DNA of 64,000 nucleotides, taken from Ostrinia nubilalis (taxonomy: Eukaryota; Arthropoda; Insecta; Lepidoptera; Crambidae). The position numbers were made by a program, and so were the translations under genes. Below are positions 1 through 19,025 of the stretch, piece by piece. The notes under the pieces are model-generated. The model worked only from the letters and a program-made list of their open reading frames with translations, was not told the origin of the DNA and did no database searches. The first letter of the stretch is position 1. Each line of letters begins with the position of its first letter. The stretch spans positions 9,806,001 to 9,870,000 of the forward strand of contig NC_087095.1 of assembly GCF_963855985.1 (NCBI RefSeq), given 5' to 3'.

Positions 1-92
1 GTTTTTGAAACAGGGACGCGCGCGATAAAGTTTTTCTGTGACAGACAAAATTCCACGCGGGCGAAGCCGCGGGCGGAAAGCTATTTCAAATA
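1..92 (-). repeat. RTE/SINE-type dispersed repeat, cut by window edge
   Basis: The stretch has the GC-rich signature of a common lepidopteran repeat (a CACGCGGGCGAAGCCGCGGG-like block next to AAAGCTA). The same signature occurs at 36204-36420, 42060-42105 and 51205-51400. Orientation is inferred from those copies. The left part lies outside the window. Confidence 0.5.
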
Positions 93-172
93 AATCGTCG
101 TAGTACCTACCTATCTACTTGAAGCTAGATTAGATTAGTTTCGATTATGTTTGGCAATTATAACAAGAGTAA

Positions 173-348
173 GGCGGTTATCACATTGCGCCGCGCTCCG
201 CCGCGGTACGCGGGACGACAGATTTAATCATTGTATGCAAGTACCTCAGTTTGTATAGAAAACACGCGCAACAGTGTGACTGACAGCGGGATTTTTTATA
301 TGAAATCACGCGCTCCGCGGCGGAGCGCGGCGCAGTGTGATAACCGCC
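173..348. mobile_element. PIF/Harbinger-like MITE, 176 bp
   Basis: Inverted repeats of 34 bp at 173-206 and 315-348 begin GGCGGTTATCACA and differ at about one position. TAA flanks both sides (170-172 and 349-351), fitting the 3-bp TWA target duplication of PIF/Harbinger elements. No coding capacity. The family is inferred from TSD length and the GG start of the repeats. Confidence 0.7.
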
Positions 349-472
349 TAATGTGTGTAAAAATGACATGCAGCCGGCATCCGTGATATCATGATTTTGT
401 TATAACCTATGTCCTCATCATACAGTAAGGGTTATAAAGATAATCATACCGTCAAAATCACGTAATAATAAT

Positions 473-2609
473 TAGTGATGGGCCGACTATGGTCTTTGCC
501 GACTAACCGACTAGCCGACTAATCGGTTATCAAATTGCCGATTAGTCGGCCGACTAATCGGCAATGCCGATCATTCTAATACCTACTTGTCCGAAGAATA
601 ATATACAGTGTGAGTCACGTTAAAGTGTACATATGAAAATAGATAAAACTAGACCTGTTTTTATCGACAAAAAAGAGGTCAAAAAATTTTTGAGATTTTT
701 TTTTAATTTTTTATAGAATTTTTTTTCTTCCAATTACTTATTGTAAAGAAAACGTAATAACTTTTAAACTAAGCGGTATATCCTGATAAAATAAAAACAG
801 TAATAATTCTAAATAACAGGCAATACTAAAAAAATACATAAATTACACAAAAAAGGCCAAAAAATAATAAAAAATTATACTTTTTGAAAAAAATCTGCTT
901 AAAAATTCGTGTTTTTTTTGTTATTTCATAAATTTCTCCAAAAAATGTCCCTATAACCGGTGGTTTTTATTACTTTGTATTGTTCTCTATCGTATTATCT
1001 TTGTAAAACCAAAAATCGCATGTCTCTATCCCTATCACAACATTTGCTATGATCGTTTGAACAAAGGCCTGCCACAACATTATTCTCCGCTACAGGTAGA
1101 GACAATTTTAATTTTAACTAAAATGCTTATTTTACTTCGAAATCTTTTGTTTTTATTTGAAATCTAACTTGTCTTTATCAAAATTACAAATCTAGAGCCA
1201 TTTTCAGTTTTGTTGTTAACGAAGCGTTGAATGGCGCGCTCGGAGAGGCTTAGTTCAAACGATCATTGCAAACGTTGTGATAGGGATAGAGACATGCGAT
1301 TTTTGGTTTTACGAAGGTAATACGATAGAAAATAATACAAAGTAATAAAAACCACCAGTTATAGGGGCATTTTTTGGAGAAATTTATCAAATAACCAAAA
1401 AAACACGAATTTTTAAGCAGATTTTTTTCAAAAATTATCACATTTTATTATTTGTTGGCCTTTTTTGTGTATTTTATGTATTTTTTTAGTATTGCCTGTT
1501 ATTTAGCATTATTACTGTTTTTATTTTATCAGGATATACCGCTTAGTTTAAAAGTTATTACGTTTTCTTTACAATAAGTAATTGGAAGAAAAAAAATTCT
1601 ATAAATTTTTTTAAAAAAATCTCAAAAAAAATTTGACCTCTTTTTTGTCGATAAAAATAAGTCTAGTTTCACCTATTTTCATATGTACACTTTAACGTGA
1701 CTCACACTGTATAGATTTTCTCAAAGAAATATGAATATCTAGAGTCCTAAAGAGATGAATATAACTTCTTGAGAAATGAGATTACTTTAATATGAGAAAA
1801 AAAAAAGCAACATTACAATTACCTAACAGTACCTAAAGTAGATGTCATAATTTTCCACGGCGGAGGTGACAATATGATCGCCTCCTGCTGGGCTAGGATG
1901 CGCGCCGTGACATTATTCTTACTTATCGACGTCAAACTGTATGGGCAAAATTGCGCTTATCACGGCACGCATTCTAGGCCCATTGATTCCTCTCAACCCT
2001 CCACGGTGATGGTCAGCGAGCTGGGGGACCTCCACCTGCATAGCACGGACTACCACCACCGTCGGATAGGCAGGGCCCGCCATACACCACTTCCCCGCAA
2101 GATAGGTGTGCAATTCCATGCATTTTTTCTCCGAAAAAAAAGTGTCATAATTTTTATTAAACAAATTACATAAACTTTAAACATTTTTGATGATTTCCTG
2201 GTAATTTTAACTAATCTTAACTTTGTATGAATTTAGACTGATTGCCAAAATTTTAAAACAGGTGAAACCACTTTTTACTGATTTTTTGCAGTCAAAAGTG
2301 GTTTAGATAAACGCCCTTGGTCTACCTCATAATCATCTTGGTGATTATGAGTTTTATTTCATTCACATATTTAATTTTGTAATGCGCTGATCTTATTCTT
2401 TTCGTGTCGACAACAAACCTAAACAGTGTCAGCCCAAAACTCCGCCACAAGAGTGGCGTTGTCAGTAGCACTCATCAAATCCTCACTCGTCAAATGCGCC
2501 GATTATAATCGGCATATTTTGCCGAATAGTCGTCACCAGTCGGCCGACTACAAATGATGCCGAATAGTCGGCTTTCCCGACTAGTCGGCGACTAGTCGGC
2601 CCATCTCTA
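473..2609. mobile_element. Non-autonomous hAT-type transposon with nested insertion
   Basis: The ends read TAGTGATGGGCCGACTA (473) and, inverted, TAGAGATGGGCCGACTAG (ending 2609). The octamer ATAATAAT flanks both sides exactly (465-472 and 2610-2617), the 8-bp duplication expected of hAT elements. Multiple CCGACTA/TAGTCGG motifs on both strands crowd the subterminal 100 bp at each end (480-575, 2495-2605), resembling hAT subterminal transposase-binding repeats. A second element (606-1709) is inserted inside, leaving about 1.03 kb of original sequence. No hAT transposase or BED domain is visible; the open frames near 1874-2173 look like chance frames. Confidence 0.8.
606..1709. mobile_element. 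Foldback Tc1/mariner-type element nested in hAT copy
   Basis: Two long inverted arms (606-1061 and 1254-1709, about 456 bp each) pair almost throughout around a 190-bp spacer. The tips read CAGTGTGAGTCACG, and both ends are flanked by TA (604-605, 1710-1711), matching the TA target of Tc1/mariner elements. A few point differences separate the arms, so they were not copied recently. No transposase is encoded. The 63-codon minus-strand frame at 1250-1441 lies in the arm and is a by-product of AT-rich repeat sequence. Confidence 0.75.
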
Positions 2610-2617
2610 ATAATAAT

Positions 2618-3155
2618 GCCTTTCAGTAATTGGTATCCGAATCTCAGGAACTCAACCGGAAAGGTTTCAGTATGTTTTCCAATAGAAGCTCGATCAAGCT
2701 TAAATTTAATTACAAAGAGAAGCATAGATCATTTGCTAACCCAATCAAATATCTCCAATTGTTCTCGTCTAGCTATGAGAGATCATTTATACTCGTTTGA
2801 GTAAAGGTAAAATAGGATATTAGAATTTCATGAGTACTGAAAAGACAAAACGTTAGAACGATTGTTATTTGTCTTTAAACCTCGTCGTAAATTTAATTTG
2901 CAAATTCTATGGCTCGGATCGCTCTCTAGGGAAAATGAGTGTAATCGCTAAACATTATTAGCCTCTACCATAATAGTATGATGAGTCAAACAGTTCAATT
3001 TGATGAAAACGATAGCAATCCTCTTTCAGCATTGTTTAATTTTGTTTGCTTTTATTACGTGCAATTTTAACGGTTCCACAAAGTTTAGTACTTTACCTAT
3101 TCTCGAGGTCAATTATATTTTAATTAATAAATAACTCTACAAAAATGCGTAAGAT
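2618..3155. other. AT-rich sequence, nothing recognised
   Basis: No splice-bounded coding block or inverted repeat was found here. It follows the right target duplication of the hAT copy and precedes a short tandem duplication. Confidence 0.4.
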
Positions 3156-3237
3156 TATATTTCTACCATTTTATTAATTTAGATTTATAAGACGACGTAT
3201 ATTTCTACCATTTTATTAATTTAGATTTATAAGACGA
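3156..3237. repeat. 40-bp direct repeat, two copies, period 42
   Basis: A block beginning TATATTTCTACCATTTTA and ending AAGACGA occurs at 3156-3195 and again at 3198-3237. It directly abuts the RTE 3' end that follows, so it may be a target duplication or slippage product. Confidence 0.8.
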
Positions 3238-3244
3238 TGACATC

Positions 3245-3362
3245 GTAAAGATAGCAGGAAGGCGCTGGACGCAGGCTACCAACCGGGCAACATGGAAAGC
3301 ATTGGGGGAGGCCTATGTTCAGCAGTGGACGTCCTCTGGCTGAGATGATGATGATGATCAAT
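3245..3362 (+). mobile_element. RTE-clade LINE 3' end (5'-truncated)
   Basis: In one frame the DNA encodes the end of a reverse transcriptase ORF (GRRW...ATWKALGEAYVQQW, then a stop). The frame is followed by a short (GAT)n tail at 3342-3357. This terminal block plus trinucleotide tail is characteristic of lepidopteran RTE elements. A diverged second copy lies at 61676-61795. Only about 110 bp remains, so this is a dead-on-arrival insertion. Confidence 0.7.
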
Positions 3363-10336
<6,974 letters not shown>

Positions 10337-10493
10337 ACTTGATCACCGTTTACTCTTGTGAGCAAGCATAAGCTTGAAAAACATTCAGTGAAATATTTAG
10401 ACCTAAGTAGAAAAATGTGTGTTATGTGATGATATTTTGTATGAGGCTTTTAATTTTAAAGTTGAATAATTAAATAAAATAAATAAATAAAAA
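10337..10493 (+). other. Ace2 3'UTR start with clustered poly(A) signals
   Basis: Several overlapping AATAAA hexamers lie at about 10472-10495, roughly 140 bp after the stop. They may end the shortest Ace2 transcript; a longer 3'UTR is possible. AATAAA usage is inferred. Confidence 0.5.
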
Positions 10494-10762
10494 TAAAAAA
10501 ACGTTTATTTGGCACAACACAATACAAATTAAAACTTAAAATTAAAATAAAATTGTACCAAACAGGTCCTCGCTCAGCATAAGCCGAGGCACGTAGTACC
10601 TCGACGCTGATATTCTGCGAGCACCGTTTTAGTAACAATGTGAAAATATTTTAACTGAGATCTTGAATCGGATAAATTAAATACATCCAAAAAGACATCT
10701 GGAAGTAAAAAATTATTGACTTTGCATTGGTGAAATTTGAGGATTCGGATATCTAATTTCAA
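10494..10762 (-). mobile_element. Non-LTR retrotransposon 3'-end fragment, possible
   Basis: Read on the minus strand, the block ends GTGCCAAATAAACG followed by an A-rich run, a typical LINE/SINE tail. A 62-codon frame (10574-10762) upstream ends at the same side. The frame resembles the end of a reverse transcriptase ORF only loosely. It sits immediately after the Ace2 poly(A) signal cluster. Confidence 0.35.
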
Positions 10763-13458
10763 TTAAAATATTTACATTAATTTGTTGTTTAATAAGATAA
10801 TTTAATAGACAATCAAAAAGTAAAACAATATTCCTTGGAATATCATAATTTTGTAGTTTTGAATGTACAAGGTGCCCCTTCATTTATTTTCTACATAAAA
10901 TGCTTGATGATACCTTATTGGTATAAAATAAGTAAAACTTTGTACTAGAAAGATGCGAAATTTAAAATGACATGTGAAAAGCTTGTCGTAAATAGGGATG
11001 GATGAAATGTATTAAAATAAGAAAAAGTTTTTATAAATTGTTTGTCATGGTAGAGTTTTGATTTGTGATTTTTAATAGGAGCCCTCGGGTCATTGTTAAA
11101 GTATAATAATGGTAATTTTAACGCTGAATATTATGTATAATTATACATTGTAAGATTTTATTCTAAATGTTCACGTTGAATGTATTGAGTTGATTAGTTT
11201 AAAATGTTCCTGTACCTAGTTGATTCATATGTTTGGTGTTTTATGATAAGTTAGAATTAAATCGTTGCTAAATTTGATAATGTAATCCAACATGCAATGA
11301 TTAGAATTGTGTGTAATGTAACATGTAATGGTTAGGGAACTAAATGTCAGCTTTGATTGTTAAAGCGATGCTTTCACACAACATGGGTTTATCACCATAC
11401 ATATCAAAGTGTGCCTCTGCTTAAATAGCAAAATAAATGAATCATATCTTTATCCTAGCGAGATTTTAGAGATTTATAATATATTAAATAATATATTATT
11501 ATAATGAAAGTCGAGCGTATACTGTTAGACAAATTTTTATCAATATACCTATTTATGTATATATACTACTATTTAGGATGCTATAAAATTCGTACCACTT
11601 GAGAATCTTATGAACTCAAAATTCTTATGACTTCGAACAGATAAATAGTATATTTTGTAAATATCCCTTCTTATGAATAGGACGCAATATTCTGAACAAA
11701 AATAGACTTACCTACGTACGTACGTTTATATTCTTATGCAAGTAAATTGTTATGACAAAACACTTTAGAATTAAACACCACTTATTGTTATTGAATGACG
11801 TGTTGGCTCAAAACTATTTCCGGAGAGAATCGCTGAACATTCCACTGCCATGAACATTATAATTATTTGTGCGAATTTCAACATTGTGTTTTAGTGATAA
11901 TCTCTTGTTCACTTCGAAAAATTCTCAGTAAATTACAATGCTCATTTATAAATGATGGTTTATATTAAATTATATTAATTTAAAGTTTGTTATTTCTAAA
12001 TATTTATTCTGATTTATAAAATCTGTTAAAATTAGTCCTATTCAAATTGAAAAGATTTGACTCTTTTTGTTAAACTAAATACAAAACCACAAAAAGTGAG
12101 GTTATTGCTTAGCCCAAGGGGTTTAATATAAAGTTATTCAATGCTCTAGATATAAAACTTTCTTTTTGAATGGGATTTATTTTGTAGCAGAATTTCATCA
12201 TCTTCATAATACTTCGATCAAATGTGTCTTTCTTTCTCTATTGTCGACAATAGCATAATAGTTTCTTCAACAACACTTAATCTGTAGCTTAATAATGCTT
12301 TAAGTGAAAAGTATCTTATGAATTTAATAACAATTTTATACTTACATAATTTGTACTAAGACATATAGTATTAAATATATATGCGATTGTCAATTACTAT
12401 CCATGAAAGAGTTTTGAAAGAATTGGGAACATATCGGAAGAATGTTAAGGGTAGGTATAATAAAATGTAATTGCTTAAAATGTGAATAAAATATGTAAGA
12501 ATCATGGTACAAGTTAGTTTTTGTTTTGCGATTTCATGACGTTGTTACGTCTACTTTATTGTCACCTTTATTCGTATGTGTTTAATGTTGCCTTTTGAAG
12601 GTATAATGCAAGATTAGCACAAGTAGTTTTGTGGGTCACATCATTGGCTTGTCCTACAATGGAAGTGTGGCTCTGGTCTGAACTCGGTAATGTTGCACCA
12701 CTGCGCTTTTATGTGGATCAAGCACAATTTTGAGAAGTTGATGGGATAGCTTTAATTAGTAAAAATAAGATGTAAAGTGATCTAAATAAGATTTATTAAA
12801 TATTTTAAGTAGTGAAAATAACGCGTCATTATTGTTCCGTTACTCACAAAAAGTTATAGTTTTCTAAAAGTTAGTAAGCACAAACTAATTAGTTCAACAG
12901 CATAAAATACAAGAAAATAAGGCAATTATAATAAACCAATTTGCTTCAAATTGTTGTATAAATGTAGGTTGATATTAATTTTATGGCGTGAATGAAGTAA
13001 TTCATAATTATGTTCTTTTAGGTAAGGTTAACAGCAGTGTATTCCATTTTCTGAAAAAAAAAAAAAAAGTGAAATCCAATCCAAGCATTAGCATGGTATA
13101 ATATTGGTAAACATCAATTTTCATCTTTAATTTTACGGGCCTAAATTATAATTTCTTTTATTACAAAAACTTTTCTTCATGACAAATCATCATCGATAAA
13201 TTTCGTTAACATGTTGTCAATAAGGTAATCATTAGATGTAGTGTTTAGAATGATATATTAAGGCAAAGATTGAATGTGATTGCCATTAGTATTTTATGTA
13301 CGTAACTGTAAGTATTTAATTCTCCTAATAGTTTTCTGCTGATCAAACAATATCTACTGTAATTAGAATGTAGAAGCATCGTTATATGGTCGCACGCAAG
13401 ATCTATGTCCATACTTGTAATTCATGAAAGGTGGTTAAATGAGTCGTTAGTTTTGAGG
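10763..13458. other. AT-rich intergenic or 3'UTR sequence
   Basis: No coding block or clear element was found. Occasional AATAAA motifs (for example near 11431) could serve a long Ace2 3'UTR. An A15 run lies near 13055. Confidence 0.35.
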
Positions 13459-13462
13459 ACAT

Positions 13463-15772
13463 CGCACCCTTAATAATATAGGGGCACAACTCAAAATTTT
13501 TGGTTTTTTACTTTTTGTACTAGAGAGGCACATTTTCGTAAGTTCTACAAGATGGCTTTCACAGAAATCGAAAACAATGATCAGATAAAAGAGTTCTACA
13601 TTTTGTGCCCCTTCCATACTTTCGTCTATCTTCCCGCTAGAAGGGCTGAATCAGAGACATGCCATTATTTGTCGAATCCGGCCCCCGCGACTGTGGTCTA
13701 ATTTGGAGTTGTGCCTTTGTGTGACAAACTTTTAAGTAAGTGTTAGTGAGCTAAGACTAATTAATTCCTTGTATTTCTAATAATATGTTACATTTTGATT
13801 TTTATTACATTGATAAAGTCCCGTTAATCATAGAAAATTATAAAATATAACTTTAACTTTAGTTAGGCGGACCATGGATGGGTGTTTGTAGTTAAATTTA
13901 CAACTCTCCTTTATAAGTAATTTGCTTCTTGGTATTAATTTTCATACCTATTGGTTGATTAGGAGCCTATAGAATGTTTTATCGCGATGCTAAGAAATAA
14001 AGCGGTGGTTATGAAATACTTCCCGACAAATAAACTAATGATTAATAAAATAAGAGACATACCTTACCTACGTGTTAAGGCTATTAACGTTCGCTCGGGG
14101 CTCGGATTGGCTTTTTTCTTTGTTTATTTTATGAATAAACGCACTAGTCAGCCAAAAGGTGAATTACTTCAATATGATAGTGTTATAATTTTTAATTATA
14201 TTATTCATCAATTTATTACGGTCACATAAATTGATGCTAATTAATCACTCAGATTCTGAGGACTGAGGATACATCGAATTTATTTTAAAATTATCTTTTC
14301 ACGTATTAAGTTACTACAATTTTACTGATCAGCTATTAGACCTTGAAATTTTCAGTTTGTCTAAATTTAAGTTCTAAAGTGCTTTTTGTCTTAAAAAATA
14401 TGAGTTCGTAATGAAATCTTGTGTTAACACCACTAACAGTTTTTATTAATATCTGGCAAATATTGTACACAAAAGCAAAGAAAAAAGATCACGGAGTTTG
14501 TGATTTGTTATCACAAACTCCAAGCATACTTTGGGATAAAAATTGTACAAAATAATAAATATTGGGTGTCCAATATCGTCGTAAACCTTGTGTACCTAGA
14601 CTCTTTGCAATACTGAAGTCAAGCAGAACGTAAAGGGCTTCTATTTGGAGGGCCAAAGATATGTATTGAGCTTTCTAATCACTAAAATGATGATGAGTAC
14701 GGAAAAATTAAAAGCAGCTATCTTCGATGGACTGCAAATCCGTGCTCTTATAAAAGAGTGTATTTGTAAACCATATAACACAAATTGAATCTGAAGCATG
14801 GCTAAGGTGCTTAAGTAGTAAAATATTTTTTGGGGAATGTTAGAACACCAGAATGGATATTCTTGTGTTCAAAATTGGTTGCTAAAATCCTTCAAAAATT
14901 ACACACGCCAATTTGAGTATTAAATTGTATTTTTTACAATAGCCATTTGAACTGATTTCCACATAATGTGGGTGATTATAGTAAGGGACAAGGAGAACGG
15001 TTCCTTCCACTAGGACAGCAGGATAGTGGAAAAAAGATACCAAGGTACTGGCTGTTGGACTTTAATAAGTGATTATCCTGAACAAATCCATAACAGAAAA
15101 CCTTACAGAAAAAGTTTTTGTAGGTTTTTTCTTTATTTGATGAAAAGCATATTTTTTATAGGGTAAGAGTCCCTATCTATCTAAGTAAACATATTTTGAA
15201 TGCATAAAATTAGTATTTTCATGTCGGTTTTCTCAGAGAAATAGCTAATAGTCTTTATTTTAATCTAATTCGACATATCTAATAATTTTCTAGTATTCAG
15301 CACCCTACTCTTATACTGAATTGGCTATAAGCTACTATACCGCACAATAACTGTCCTCAATGTTATTGGGCGTAAATCAATATAGAAATCGAATAATACA
15401 CTTATTTTTAAATATTAGAGAGCAATATTAGGGAATATGCCATATAAAATAATTCAGCCTAAGGATTAGATGGGCACAAGTACAAGTAATACCCAAAATC
15501 ACAACAACAGAAATAGTAAAATAAAGGCCTAACTTTGAAATATTTTTTTAAACAATTTTTTTAAATACTCATAATAAATATTTTCAAAAATGTCTTATGT
15601 CAAATTATATAACAGATACCAGTGATGAAGTATGCTTAATTTGAAAGTTGTAGCTGATAAAATAAAGATTTTAGAGCCAATTATGTAAAAAACCGCGATC
15701 CGCCAATTGGTTTTTTGGCTTTTCCCAAAAAACTGAATTTTGGAGTTGTGCCCATTCATTATTAAGGGTGCG
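13463..15772. mobile_element. DNA transposon, 2.3 kb, 4-bp TSD, family unknown
   Basis: The ends are inverted: CGCACCCTTAATAAT at 13463, and its complement ending at 15772. The match extends through GGGCACAACTC with small differences. ACAT flanks both sides (13459-13462 and 15773-15776). Further GAGTTGTGCC-type motifs recur just inside the left end (around 13600 and 13700). No transposase-like frame was seen; the largest frame (13987-14229) resembles nothing known. The 4-bp duplication excludes hAT, Tc1, standard piggyBac and Harbinger. Confidence 0.65.
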
Positions 15773-15776
15773 ACAT

Positions 15777-18554
15777 GTTTGAAGAGCGAATCTTTGATAG
15801 AGAATGCATTTGTCAGTTCAATGTGTAGTTGACTATAATAAATGGTTTGTTAGATAAAAATAAATGTTCAATGTTTTGTGTAAAACGAAAATATCTGATA
15901 CGCAAATCTTAGTAGGTACTGCTTTACAAATTAGGTGCTAATTTAACTGTGTGTATACATAATTAATGTGCACTTATTCATTTTGTACTACTGTAAACAA
16001 CAAATGCGAATGACGTCGACAATATCTATTTTATATTTTGGACTTGAACGAAGCGATGTCTTCGGCTTCGTGGTTGCTTTTTATTTCAAACGTATTTCTG
16101 TATTTCTCACATGTTATACCTTCACTATTATACACGGTGTCGATTGTTTCCTCGCAAAAAAAAATCTAAAGAATTTCGAAAAGTATTGCGTCAAATGTTA
16201 GATTTTATTAGTAAGATGATTATAATTCGTTTGTACAGTTGCATGAAGATTTATTTCACTGTAGTAAGATCAAATATTTTTATCTGAATACTTTTAGACA
16301 ATAGTCATAATATTTTGCTTTAAATATTTAATTATTATCTCTATCCAGAAAATACTCAATAAAATTTACTTAAAAATATTGTTTTAATATTCCTCTGTAA
16401 CGTCCTTACCACCTTTTCTTACCTACCCATAAAAATACTAATTAAAAGAATTTTAAAAGTTGGCAATATAAGTACCATTATGTTTAAGACATTGATCACG
16501 AAAAGGTTTCCAACAAACGAGATAATATACCTTCTTATCGATAATGCTAGAAGGGATATGCTCTACCAAACGATCTAATGGATTTATCAAACCATCTAAG
16601 CAATGACCGAGGGCTTGTTATCGACATAAAAGGTCGATGGTTATCATGGTAACAACACACCTACCCTACAGTTAATAAAACGAATACGTTTACTTTAGCT
16701 AATCATCTGATACTATTTACGCTTTGAGCTTGCTATAAAAAGCGAATATCCTTTCTGGTGACTGAATAACTAGCCTCCAAAGTCCTATGACAGCTATTTT
16801 GGCTAGAGTTAGGTAGATGTCGCTCTATGTTCCAATCACTGATCCCGAACCATTTCGGGACCTCGAATGGGACCCATTGAATCCACAACTCTATGTTGGA
16901 GACACGTTACTCACAACAAATCTCTGTAGATGCCACTAGTTATTCGGAGACATTTTCTTCTTTAGCTCTACTACGAATTTGTCTTAGTTACGAATATTTT
17001 TTTTTTTCATAAAACAAGTAACTAAATACAGCTATTAAGTATAAATAAAACCTACCTTTTCATCGTCATCAAAAATGGTTTCAAACTATATTTTTCATTA
17101 TTTTTTTAAAGTTGCTCAGTAGTTTTCTAGCTAACTCTAGCTGTGCTTTCAGTATTACTAATTCAGAACAAACTTTTACCGTAAGAAATTTGGCTCGGTT
17201 ATGAAATTGTATACTGTTTGTGTATTGTTGTTAGAACTTTGAAAGGTCTTGATTTTCTATCTCAAGTAGTTTAAGTAAAAACCTGAATTTGAAAGATTTT
17301 AGCCCGTGCTTATACAGGTTAAGGATTAATCCCATTCTAAAAATATTTCAGCACATTAGACTTCACGTTTTTGTTGCAATATCGATCTAATTACAAGTAC
17401 ATAAGATGAGATAGAGGGTTTAGCCTGATGTGCCTTTATCTGTACATAGAGACCCTGTTATTAGCTTACCTTAATACTTCAAGCACTACCTTACGGACTG
17501 AGGCGGATATTACTACTTACTTACTCGTACGGTTTGACTGAAATAGTGCAATCTTCATCTTGGTGGATATTGGATGTCTCAGTGGTACTTCTAGACTAAT
17601 ATTCGTTAAACTGTCTCTATGAATCATAATTAGCGTTACTTTCAAAAAATAAAGGAAAATAAAGGTGTGCTGCACGCTTACGAAGTCGAACTGTCATCGT
17701 CGAAAGATTGCAAATTGCAACCTTATTTTACAAATTAATAGCTCGTATCACTTAATGAACTATTTTCCAGCAATGTAATTTCTACCTAACACGGATTTGC
17801 CTAGTAGCAGCTTTGATATGATTGACTTGGTTTTGCTTTCGATTTTCAAGTAGACAATCTAACATTTTAATCCTATTTCGATATTACACTTCTTTATTCG
17901 ATTTCAGGCACCAATTGAGCCAGACGTCCCAATATGTCAATTGTCTACAGTTATAAAAAGTGTAGGTAATTAATACTGTCTACAACGCCGGCATGGTTTA
18001 TGTCATTTTGCTATAAAAATTAATCGACATTAAATTATTTTTCAGCTGTCAACCGTTCAGCAGAGCAGGGTCAGTTTCCAATTATTAAAACACTTAAAAC
18101 ATTTAATTAATTTTATTGACAAACTGCTAGGGTATTGTGTCGTATTGCATGGCCGCGAAATACATTATTTTCTTTTGATTATGACTAGACAGATACAATC
18201 AGTTAATACTACCTACCTTAATTACACATAAACTTAATTCTAAATAATGACATACATCTTTTGTCATCTAATTACAATAATTATGAAGAGTTTAGTTCAG
18301 ACAACGTTATTTTGGTTAAATATAGGTTTACCTATTTCTGTTTAAAATATTTATCTTTATTGACATCGCACAAATTATGTTAAAATTACGAGCAGCATAA
18401 TTTAGAAATTGTAACAACAATAATAATAATGATTAAAAGTTAAGTCTACTTTAACATAAAGTAAAAATTATCAGGTTTTAAAGTATAGGCGGGTTCAAAA
18501 TAAAATGATCCAATCCACTGTTTCTGCAATGCTGTAGAATTTCATGTCAGTTAG
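15777..18554. other. Intergenic sequence between convergent genes
   Basis: AT-rich sequence without recognisable exons or clear inverted-repeat elements. It separates the Ace2 side from the CRF-BP poly(A) region. Confidence 0.4.
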
Positions 18555-18600
18555 GTTTATTTTAGGAGCAGACAGATAATTTTATTTAAGTTTTTATTGA
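18555..18600 (-). terminator. Candidate CRF-BP poly(A) signals
   Basis: On the minus strand AATAAA lies at about 18581-18586 and AATAAA-like sites at 18556-18561, roughly 290 bp past the CRF-BP stop. This is the first cluster downstream. Usage is inferred. Confidence 0.4.
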
Positions 18601-18873
18601 ATAACGACACTATCTCTACCTACATTGATTCGACAATAGCTAGTAACATTTGACAGTATAGCGTACTTTAGGTTAAATGATCAGTTTCCTCAAATAATCT
18701 TGTTATTGTTTCTTAAAACTAATTGATTTGAAATATTATTTCAGGTGAATCCCTAAAATTAAAGGCTAAGTGCCTGTAATCCGAGAGGTGTGATCGAGTT
18801 CCCGAATAATTGAGCCCAAATGAATTTACAGGAGTTATTTGTGTTGGCGTGGCCTGAGGCAATCCGGGTCGAG

Positions 18874-19025
18874 TTACACGGTGTTAAGTCCGCAGATCAG
18901 GTCGGAGTGTTCGATGTCCTCCATAGGGAGAGGGGCGAAAGCCAGGGTGACGGAGTTGTGGTACCTCCCGCTGGATACCAACCGGACGACGGTGTCCTCG
19001 CAGGCGATGTAGGCTGGGCGACGAC
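18874..19025 (-). CDS. CRHBP-like: CRF-BP exon, C-terminal
   Basis: The acceptor reads TTTTACCCAG before 19025. It encodes GRRPAYIACEDTVVRLV through DLICGLNTV and a TAA stop at 18874-18876. It carries the last cysteine pair (IACED, LICG). Confidence 0.92.

Noticed and set aside
480..575. Regular CCGACTA/TAGTCGG repeats, CRISPR-like at first sight
   Set aside because: Motifs are short, in both orientations, without spacers of constant length, and mirrored at the other end of a hAT element.
1874..2173. 99-codon + frame (and an 81-codon frame on the other strand) inside the hAT copy
   Set aside because: Overlapping frames on both strands, no family motif, no transposase landmarks; treated as chance in a GC-richer segment.
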